Shown here: positions 1-5,191 of the stretch, piece by piece
Layout: each line of letters opens with the position of its first letter
How positions within the stretch are numbered: position 1 is the first letter of the stretch
NCBI GenBank assembly: GCA_025934635.1
Contig: JAICWX010000233.1
Location: 1 to 13,906 of the forward strand
Reading direction: 5' to 3'
Source: Streptosporangiaceae bacterium
Lineage (GTDB): Bacteria; Actinomycetota; Actinomycetes; Streptosporangiales; Streptosporangiaceae
DNA: 13,906 bases
The notes under the pieces: model-generated
The model's input: only the letters and a program-made list of their open reading frames with translations
The model's database searches: none
What the model was told of the DNA's origin: nothing
Position numbers and translations under genes: made by a program

Positions 1-1
1 G

Positions 2-835
2 ATGCCGCGGCGGCTCTACACGTGCACGCCGACCCGGCTGTCGGCCTGGCTGGACTGCCCGCGCCGGTACCGGATGAGCTACCTGGACCGGCCGGTGCCG
101 CCCAAGGGGCCGCCGTGGGCGCACAACAGCCTGGGCGCCAGCATCCATAACGCCCTGGCCGGCTGGTGGCGGCTGCCGTTGCCGCAGCGTACCGTCGAGG
201 CCGCGGGCCGCCTGGTGAACCGCGGCTGGATCAACGAGGGCTTCGCCGACGAGGTCCAGTCGGTGCGCCAGCTCGAGCGGGCCGTCACCATGGTCGAGGG
301 GTACGTCGCCGGACTCGACCCGGCCGACGAGCCGCTCGGGGTGGAACGGACGGTCGCGACCCGCACCGACACGATCGCGGTCTCCGGACGGATCGACCGT
401 CTCGACGCCCGGCCGGCCGAATCGGGCGGTACCGAGCTCGTGGTCGTGGACTACAAGACCGGACGGCACCTGCTCACCACCGATGACGCGCGCAGCTCGC
501 TCGCCCTGGCGCTGTACGCGCTGGCCGCGGGCCGGGTGCTGCGGCGGCCCTGCCACCGGGTGGAACTGCACCACCTGCCCAGCGGCGAGATCCTCACCTG
601 GTCGCACACCGAGGAATCGCTGGCCCGGCACCTGGGCCGCGCCGAGGGGATCGCCGAGGAACTCGCGGCAGCCGACGAGCAATTCCGCAGCGACCTGCCC
701 GTCGGTCGCTACGACGAGGTGTTCCCGCCCCGCACCGGACCGTCCTGCGGCTGGTGCGACTACCGGCGCCACTGCCCCGAGGGAACCCAGGCCGCCCCCG
801 CCCGCCGCCCCTGGGACGGCCTCGCCCCCGACTAA
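2..835 (+). CDS. RecB-family PD-(D/E)XK nuclease with four-cysteine (probable Fe-S) signature
   Basis: A stand-alone 277-residue nuclease of the RecB/AddB/Cas4-like PD-(D/E)XK class, expected to cleave DNA in repair. The visible core motifs are GASIH with H49, GRIDRLD with D132, VVVDYKTG with D150 and K152, and an SLALALYALA helix with Y172, which matches the usual QxxxY motif except for the glutamine. C19 (LDCPRRY) at the N terminus plus C249, C252 and C258 (CGWCDYRRHC) at the C terminus match the split four-cysteine pattern that holds a 4Fe-4S cluster in AddB and Cas4. The protein begins one base into the window. The ATG sits where the family normally starts, just ahead of the CPxxYR motif, so it looks complete, but an upstream start cannot be excluded. 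There is no helicase domain and no CRISPR context. Class assignment is firm; the exact substrate is unknown. Confidence 0.85.
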   Translation: MPRRLYTCTPTRLSAWLDCPRRYRMSYLDRPVPPKGPPWAHNSLGASIHNALAGWWRLPLPQRTVEAAGRLVNRGWINEGFADEVQSVRQLERAVTMVEGYVAGLDPADEPLGVERTVATRTDTIAVSGRIDRLDARPAESGGTELVVVDYKTGRHLLTTDDARSSLALALYALAAGRVLRRPCHRVELHHLPSGEILTWSHTEESLARHLGRAEGIAEELAAADEQFRSDLPVGRYDEVFPPRTGPSCGWCDYRRHCPEGTQAAPARRPWDGLAPD

Positions 836-880
836 CCCCCCGCCCCGCCCACCCCGCGAAGCGCCACCCCAGGCTTGGCC

Positions 881-940
881 TTTCATGATCACGTGTTGTT
901 GTAGGTCGCCGGCGACCCCTAACAACACGTGATCATGAGA
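881..940. terminator. Long near-perfect palindrome between convergent genes, probable bidirectional terminator
   Basis: The arms 884-900 and 921-937 are perfect 17-bp reverse complements. The inner GGTCGCC (904-910) and GGCGACC (911-917) also pair, leaving only a three-pair mismatched or wobble stretch, and TTT/AGA flanks extend the stem outward. It lies 46 bases past the nuclease stop and 64 bases past the end of the opposing hydrolase, so it can end transcription from both sides. It is much longer than a typical terminator and may instead be a dispersed intergenic repeat. Confidence 0.65.
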
Positions 941-958
941 ATAGGCTCAGTGGCACGA

Positions 959-987
959 TGCTGGCGTGACTAGTGGTGCTGGCGTGA
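959..987. repeat. Short direct repeat TGCTGGCGTGA x2
   Basis: TGCTGGCGTGA occurs at 959-969 and again at 977-987, an 18-bp period, in the short gap beyond the palindrome. No function is apparent. Confidence 0.4.
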
Positions 988-1003
988 GATTCGTGTCGAG
1001 GAG

Positions 1004-1948
1004 TTAGGCGGTCTGGGGGATCGCGGCCGGGTGATAAGCAGGCGGGGTCGCCTCGGCTGCGTCCCAGAACTGGGTCAGCGCGCTCGCCGTGGTGGCCGGC
1101 GCCTCGACCGCGGGGGAGTGCATGGCGGCGGGGATGCAGAGCCGGCGGGCGCCGAGCCGCTGGGCCATGGTCTCCTGGGCGGCCGGGGACCAGGCGTTGT
1201 CGTCCTCGCCGTAGATGACTAGCATCGGCAGATCCAGCCGGGCCAGCTCGGCGGTCCGGTCCGGGGCGGCGAGCATGTGCCTGGCCATCAGGACCAGGCC
1301 AGCCGGGTCGTTGGCCAGCATCCGCCGGCCGAGGAAGGCGATGATGGGCGCGGGCACTCCGGCCGCGATGGCCTGCGGCTCCAGGTGGACATGCCAGATA
1401 TCGGCAATGCCGGCCCGCAGCACGTCGGCCGCTGGCAGCGAAGCGTCGTCCGGAGTCTCCTCAACGCCCAGGGCGGCGAGCAGGGCGCGCAGCTCTCCGG
1501 CTCGCGCTCCGGTGAGCGCGGCGGGTCCTGAACTCATCATGGTGAACGAGGCGTACCCGGCGTCGGGTTCACCGAGCACGGCCTCCCGGCCGATCAGGCC
1601 CCCGTAGGAGTGCCCGACCAGGTGCCTTGCGCCGGTCTCGTTCATGACGGCGAGGATGTCGGCGCCGAGCGCCGCCGCGGCGTAACCGCCCGGTTCCCGG
1701 GCACCTTCCGTCTCGAACTGGCCGCGCATGTCGATCGCGACCACCTGGCGGCTGCGATCGGCCAGCAGGTCCAGGATGGCGGTGAAGTCTTCCTTGCTGC
1801 CGGTGTAGCCGGGGACAAGCAGGGCAGCGTCCCGCTCGCATACCCCCGACGCCGGAGCTGCCTCCAGGGCCGCGAACGCGCCCCGGGCGGTGCGGATGGT
1901 CGTGCGCCGGACGCCGGCAGGCAGCTCGAGGGAGGAGGGTGTGCTCAC
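1004..1948 (-). CDS. Alpha/beta-fold hydrolase
   Basis: A 314-residue serine hydrolase of the alpha/beta fold. The nucleophile elbow is GHSYGG with S114. The loop GEDDNAWSP supplies the acid (D249 or D250), and H277 in AAMHSPAVE is the likely catalytic histidine. The strand-turn LLVPGYTGSKEDF (43-55) forms the oxyanion-hole region, and IDMRGQFET follows strand 4. There is no signal peptide or membrane helix, so it should be cytoplasmic. The substrate cannot be read from sequence; esterase, lactonase or peroxidase-type activity are all possible. The start is GTG at 1948, with no strong ribosome binding site. A TAAGGT hexamer eight bases upstream suggests a leaderless transcript. It is separated from the helicase by an intergenic region with a 20-bp tandem repeat, so it is probably its own transcription unit. 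Confidence 0.85.
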   Translation of the reverse strand: MSTPSSLELPAGVRRTTIRTARGAFAALEAAPASGVCERDAALLVPGYTGSKEDFTAILDLLADRSRQVVAIDMRGQFETEGAREPGGYAAAALGADILAVMNETGARHLVGHSYGGLIGREAVLGEPDAGYASFTMMSSGPAALTGARAGELRALLAALGVEETPDDASLPAADVLRAGIADIWHVHLEPQAIAAGVPAPIIAFLGRRMLANDPAGLVLMARHMLAAPDRTAELARLDLPMLVIYGEDDNAWSPAAQETMAQRLGARRLCIPAAMHSPAVEAPATTASALTQFWDAAEATPPAYHPAAIPQTA

Positions 1949-1956
1949 AGTGGCGA

Positions 1957-1962
1957 ACCTTA
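1957..1962 (-). promoter_or_regulatory. Candidate -10 element (TAAGGT) for leaderless transcription of the hydrolase
   Basis: On the minus strand TAAGGT (TANNNT type) ends eight bases before the GTG start at 1948, the spacing typical of actinobacterial leaderless mRNAs. No good -35 hexamer is visible at 16-18 bp. Confidence 0.3.
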
Positions 1963-2010
1963 CCTGGCGACGTTGAACAAAACCTCTGCGTCAGCTCCGC
2001 AGCGGCACAG

Positions 2011-2097
2011 TGCTAGCCGAAGAACAGCGAAGCTAGCCGAAGAACAGCGGAGCTAGCCGAAAAACAGCGGAGCTAGCCGGACAAATACCGGCCTAGC
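2011..2097. repeat. 20-bp tandem repeat with phased GCTAGC palindromes
   Basis: The unit AGCTAGCCGAAGAACAGCGG occurs nearly perfectly at 2011-2030, 2031-2050 and 2051-2070. A decayed copy follows at 2071-2090, and CCTAGC at 2092 continues the phase. The hexamer GCTAGC therefore falls at 2012, 2032, 2052 and 2072, with its variant at 2092, exactly 20 bp apart, or close to two helical turns. It lies 63-149 bases upstream of the minus-strand hydrolase start and just past the helicase stop. It could be a phased operator array or a simple tandem repeat. Confidence 0.8.
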
Positions 2098-2102
2098 GCC
2101 GG
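2088..2102 (-). terminator. Possible terminator hairpin of the DEAD-box helicase gene
   Basis: CCGGC (2088-2092) pairs with GCCGG (2098-2102) around a five-base loop, 11 bases past the helicase stop. On the minus strand it is followed by TATTTGT, a weak T-rich tract. The stem is short, so this is tentative. Confidence 0.35.
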
Positions 2103-2112
2103 GAGCCGGCGG

Positions 2113-3867
2113 TCAGGAAGCCTTGCGCCGGGTTTCTCCCTGGTCGGACTGCTCGGGCTGGCCCGGCTGGCTGGCGCTGACCTCGCGGCCGCCCCTGGTC
2201 CGGCGGCGGCGCCGGGACCTGGTGACCTCGGCCGCCTGCGTCCCGTCGGCCGTTTCGCGGCTGCCCTTGCGCTCCTGGCCGGAACCGGAACTGTCCTGTC
2301 CCGACCCGCGCCGGGACGAGCCCTTGCTCCGCTTGCTGGGCCGGGGCGTGCGGATCCGTCCGGTCTCGCCGATGTCCTCGATGGCTTCAGCCTCGAGCCC
2401 GGCCCGTTCCCGCATCGCCCGGGGGAGCGTACCGGTGACCTCGCGCGGGATGTCCAGCTCGGTGTAGAGGTGCTCGGAGGTGGAGTAGGTCTCCTCCGGC
2501 TCGGCCATGCCCAGGTTCAGCGCGTCGTTGATGAGCTTCCAGCGGTGCATGTCCCGCCAGTCGACGAACGTGATCGCCACGCCTTCCCGGCCGGCCCGCC
2601 CGGTCCGGCCGATGCGGTGCACGTACGTCTTCTCGTCGTCCGGGCACTCGTAGTTCACCACGTGGGTGACATCGTCGACGTCCAGGCCGCGGGCGGCCAC
2701 TTCGGTGGCGGTGAGCACGTCCACCTTGCCGCTGCGGAACGCGCGCAGCGCGCGCTCCCGCTGGCCCTGGCCCAGGTCACCGTGAACGGTGGCGACGGCG
2801 AAGCCACGGCGTTCCAGGTCGCTCGCGACCTGGTCGGCGGCCCGCTTGGTCTGGCAGAACACCATGGTCAGGCCGCGGTTCCTGGCCTGCAGGACGCGGG
2901 CCAGCACCTCGATCTTGTCCATCTGGTGCGCCCGGAACACGTGCTGCTCGGTGCTCGGCACCGACGTGGGCTCGTCGTGGCCCTCGGCGCGCACGTGGGT
3001 CGGCTGCCGCATGTGGCGCCGGGCCAGCGTGACGACGTCGCCGGGCATGGTCGCGGAGAACAGCATGGTCTGTTCCCGGTCCAGGGTGTGCCGGACGATA
3101 CGCTCCACGTCGGGCAGGAAGCCGAGGTCGAGCATCCTGTCCGCCTCGTCGAGCACCAGGGCGCGGACCTTGCTCAGGTCGAGATGGCGGCGGTTGGCCA
3201 GGTCGAGCAGCCGGCCGGGGGTGCCGACGACGATGTCGACGCCCTTCTCCAGCGCCTCGATCTGCGGCTCGTAGGCACGGCCGCCGTAGACGGTGAGCAC
3301 CCGCGTCGGCAGGTTGACCGCGGCCACGCGCAGGTCGTCAGCCACCTGCATCGCCAGTTCCCTGGTGGGCACGACGACCAGGGCCCGCGGCGTGCGGCCC
3401 CGCTCGGTGTCGGCGGCTTCCTCGATCGACTGCAGCAGCGGGATGCCGAACGCCAGGGTCTTCCCGGTGCCGGTCCTGGCCTGCCCGATGATGTCCTGCC
3501 CGCGCAGCGCGAGCGGCAGCGCCAGGGCCTGGATGGGGAAGGTGGTGAAGATGCCCGCGGCCTCCAGGCCCGAGCAGATAGCCTCACTGATGCCGAGGTC
3601 ACGGAACGGCACGGCGCTGGTGCCGCCGGGTAGAGCCGTAACGGATTCGGCCAGCGGAAGCGGAGCTTCGGTCTCGTCCCCGCTGAAAGTTTGAGTTGTC
3701 AGGGGATTCCATCCTTCATCGTGGCCCTCCCCAGCGGTTCCGGGGCCGGGGCCCGTCGTGTCTGCAGGCTGCCCGCCGTGTCCCGTCCCGACGCGAGCTG
3801 CGACCTTCGCGGTGCCATCGGTGTGATGTCGCCTGCTCAGGGAGCCCGCCGCCGTTGTCCGGGACAC
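2113..3867 (-). CDS. DEAD-box ATP-dependent RNA helicase
   Basis: An RNA helicase that unwinds short duplexes using ATP, expected to act in ribosome assembly, mRNA decay or cold adaptation in the cytoplasm. Motifs run in order: Q motif with F88 and Q113, Walker A ARTGTGKT (130-137), PTRELA (167-172), GTPGR (215-219), DEAD as DEADR (240-243), SAT (271-273), ARGLD (392-396) and HRIGRTGRAG (417-426). Residues 505-584 form a Ser/Gly/Arg/Lys-rich basic tail, probably RNA binding. The longest reading uses GTG at 3867, but residues 1-55 are low-complexity with a clearly lower GC third-position content, and there is no good Shine-Dalgarno there. A CTG at 3700-3702 has AAGGA at nine bases and would give 529 residues starting (M)TTQTF. 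It is the likely orthologue of mycobacterial RhlE by context. Confidence 0.95.
   Translation of the reverse strand: MSRTTAAGSLSRRHHTDGTAKVAARVGTGHGGQPADTTGPGPGTAGEGHDEGWNPLTTQTFSGDETEAPLPLAESVTALPGGTSAVPFRDLGISEAICSGLEAAGIFTTFPIQALALPLALRGQDIIGQARTGTGKTLAFGIPLLQSIEEAADTERGRTPRALVVVPTRELAMQVADDLRVAAVNLPTRVLTVYGGRAYEPQIEALEKGVDIVVGTPGRLLDLANRRHLDLSKVRALVLDEADRMLDLGFLPDVERIVRHTLDREQTMLFSATMPGDVVTLARRHMRQPTHVRAEGHDEPTSVPSTEQHVFRAHQMDKIEVLARVLQARNRGLTMVFCQTKRAADQVASDLERRGFAVATVHGDLGQGQRERALRAFRSGKVDVLTATEVAARGLDVDDVTHVVNYECPDDEKTYVHRIGRTGRAGREGVAITFVDWRDMHRWKLINDALNLGMAEPEETYSTSEHLYTELDIPREVTGTLPRAMRERAGLEAEAIEDIGETGRIRTPRPSKRSKGSSRRGSGQDSSGSGQERKGSRETADGTQAAEVTRSRRRRRTRGGREVSASQPGQPEQSDQGETRRKAS
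3712..3716 (-). promoter_or_regulatory. Ribosome binding site pointing to a CTG start of the helicase
   Basis: AAGGA on the minus strand lies nine bases before an in-frame CTG (3702-3700) and is the best Shine-Dalgarno sequence in the region. It also precedes no ATG, GTG or TTG in the helicase frame, so it favours a CTG start or is coincidental. Confidence 0.35.
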
Positions 3868-3937
3868 TGCCGTCTACTCGGGATCCCCCCAGGGAAGCCG
3901 GACATGGCGCCCGGCGTAAACAGCAGCCGTTATGTAC

Positions 3938-3963
3938 AACACGACCTTTGGTTATGTCATTCC
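3938..3963 (-). promoter_or_regulatory. Candidate SigR/SigH-type promoter for the helicase
   Basis: On the minus strand GGAAT (3963-3959), 18 bases, then GTT (3940-3938) fits the GGAAT-N18-GTT consensus of SigR/SigH thiol-stress and heat-stress sigma factors. It lies about 70 bases upstream of the GTG and about 235 upstream of the CTG start. Short motifs occur by chance, so confidence is low. Confidence 0.3.
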
Positions 3964-3967
3964 AGTC

Positions 3968-4001
3968 GGTACCAAGTGTACCAGGAGTGGGCCCAGCCCA
4001 C
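3968..4001 (-). terminator. Two adjacent hairpins after the DUF3107 gene, possible terminator
   Basis: GTGGGC (3987-3992) pairs perfectly with GCCCAC (3996-4001) around CCA, and GGTAC (3968-3972) pairs with GTACC (3978-3982). They lie in the 204-base gap between the DUF3107 stop and the helicase start and could end the TetR-DUF3107 transcript. There is no T tract. Apart from the promoter candidate and a short direct repeat, I see nothing else in this gap. Confidence 0.35.
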
Positions 4002-4046
4002 GCGGCAGCCCGGCCGGGCGTAACGATATGTAGGGACATCGGCCCG

Positions 4047-4087
4047 GGCGAGGTTGCCGGAACGTAACGTCCTAGGCGAGGTTGCCG
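4047..4087. repeat. 13-bp direct repeat of the DUF3107 3' end
   Basis: GGCGAGGTTGCCG occurs at 4075-4087, inside the last codons of the DUF3107 gene, and again at 4047-4059 beyond its stop, a 28-bp period. Confidence 0.55.
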
Positions 4088-4305
4088 AAACCGACGCGGC
4101 GTGCTTCCGGGCCGCCGAATTCGACGTAGGCGATTTTGTCGGCTGGTACCAGGACCTTGCCGCCCTTGGCCACCGGGACCGTGAAGACGGAATGCGCCCC
4201 GTCGGCCAGCGCGCTGGCGAGCTGGTGCTCGATCTCGTCCGCCGTCGCGTCGGTCTCCACGACCAGCTCACGCGCCACGGACTGAATGCCGATCTTGACT
4301 TCCAC
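4072..4305 (-). CDS. DUF3107 family small protein (TB9.4-like)
   Basis: A 77-residue soluble protein of the actinobacterial DUF3107 family. The pattern is typical: N-terminal MEVKIGIQSVARELVVET, a central helix around ADEIEHQLASAL (23-34), then VPADKIAYVEFGG (53-65) near the C terminus. Function is not established, but the family is strongly conserved in actinobacteria and is usually found next to a TetR regulator and close to moeZ, as here. The start is GTG at 4305 with a strong AAAGGAG (4310-4316) four bases away. The preceding TetR gene ends at 4326, only 20 bases upstream, so the two are probably co-transcribed. It has no signal peptide, membrane segment or cysteine. Confidence 0.9.
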   Translation of the reverse strand: MEVKIGIQSVARELVVETDATADEIEHQLASALADGAHSVFTVPVAKGGKVLVPADKIAYVEFGGPEARRVGFGNLA

Positions 4306-4325
4306 GGGGCTCCTTTGCCGCTGGA

Positions 4326-4952
4326 TTAGTGCTCGCTGCGGGGCCAGCCGCTGATGCCGCGCCAGGCCAGCCTGGCCACCAGCTGCTCGGCGGCCTCGCG
4401 CGGGATGTGATCCCGGGCGCTGAGCCAGTACCGCGCGGTGACCTGGGCCATGCCGACCAGGCCGACGCCGATCAGGTGCGCCTCGTCGTCGGACAGGCCG
4501 GCGCCTTCCTTGATGGCCTGGCTGACCATGTCGGCGCAGTCGCGCTGGGCCTCCTCGAGCCGGTCGCGGACGGCGGGCTCGTTGCTCAGGTCCGACTCGA
4601 ACACCAGCCGGTAGGCCTGGCCGTTGCCGCCGACATACTCGAAGTACGCGCCGAACGTGGCGGCCACCCGCTGCTTGGGGTCCTCCAGGTTCGAGCCGAG
4701 CGCGTCGCGCATCGTGTCCACCAGGGTCCCCACGCTCTCGTCGAGCAGGGCCAGGTAGAGCTCCAGCTTGCCGGGAAAATGCTGGTAGAGCACGGGCTTG
4801 CTGACACCGGCGCGTTCGGCGATCTCGTCCATCGCGGCGGCGTGGTACCCCTGGGACACGAACACTTCGAGCGCCGCGTCGAGTAGCTGCCGCCGCCGTT
4901 CATGCCGTGGCAGCCGCGTGCTGCGTGGCCTGGTCTCGGACGTTGCAGTCAC
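4326..4952 (-). CDS. TetR/AcrR family transcriptional regulator
   Basis: A 208-residue repressor-type regulator. Residues 19-65 form the TetR DNA-binding domain: ERRRQLLDAALEVFVSQGY, then the helix-turn-helix IAERAGVSKPVLYQHFPGK. The remaining all-helical part is the ligand-binding and dimerisation domain; its ligand cannot be inferred. Context (DUF3107 20 bases downstream, DEAD-box helicase beyond, MoeZ in the vicinity) matches Rv3208 of Mycobacterium tuberculosis. The start is GTG at 4952 with GGAG (4961-4964) eight bases upstream. It probably heads its own short operon from a promoter in the 65-base gap after the oxidoreductase. The length is normal for the family and the HTH is intact. 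Confidence 0.93.
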   Translation of the reverse strand: MTATSETRPRSTRLPRHERRRQLLDAALEVFVSQGYHAAAMDEIAERAGVSKPVLYQHFPGKLELYLALLDESVGTLVDTMRDALGSNLEDPKQRVAATFGAYFEYVGGNGQAYRLVFESDLSNEPAVRDRLEEAQRDCADMVSQAIKEGAGLSDDEAHLIGVGLVGMAQVTARYWLSARDHIPREAAEQLVARLAWRGISGWPRSEH

Positions 4953-5003
4953 AGTTCGGTCTCCGGGTTGATCACGCGCGGATGAGTTACTCGCGTTCGC
5001 CCT

Positions 5004-5009
5004 ATCCTA
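5004..5009 (-). promoter_or_regulatory. Candidate -10 (TAGGAT) of the TetR-DUF3107 operon
   Basis: TAGGAT on the minus strand lies about 50 bases before the TetR start. ATGACG, a 5/6 match to TTGACG, lies 19 bases upstream inside the end of the oxidoreductase gene. It is plausible but the spacing is slightly long. Confidence 0.35.
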
Positions 5010-5017
5010 AGCCGCGC

Positions 5018-5191
5018 TCAGCGGTAGTCGTCATCGTCGTAGCCGACCGCGCGGTCCTGTTCTGCCACGTCGGCCTCGTTGACGTCGAACGGCACCTCGC
5101 GCCGGACGCTGACCACGGTCTCGTCCGGGATCACTTCCTGGTGCTGCTCGCTGGCGTCATCCTCGGGCGTCTCGATGTCCAGTTCGCTCAA
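5018..5191 (-). other. Possible internally initiated 57-residue acidic repeat protein
   Basis: Inside the oxidoreductase frame, TTG at 5191 is preceded by AAGGGG (5201-5206) at nine bases. This start would give a 57-residue acidic protein beginning (M)SELDIETPEDD and carrying two xEDDASEQ/xEADVAEQ units. Similar short actinobacterial proteins with EADALEQ-type repeats exist as separate genes, from memory. It may be an independent product or simply the fused tail. Confidence 0.3.

Noticed and set aside
2..835. Cas4 of a CRISPR system
   Set aside because: Motifs are shared with Cas4, but there is no array and no other cas gene. The sequence fits the wider RecB-like family.
2011..2097. CRISPR array
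   Set aside because: The repeats are directly tandem at 20 bp with no unique spacers and no cas genes nearby.
2470..3633. Plus-strand open frame of 387 codons opposite the DEAD-box helicase
   Set aside because: It is a mirror of the helicase, with His/Val/Gly-rich low-complexity translation and no motif.
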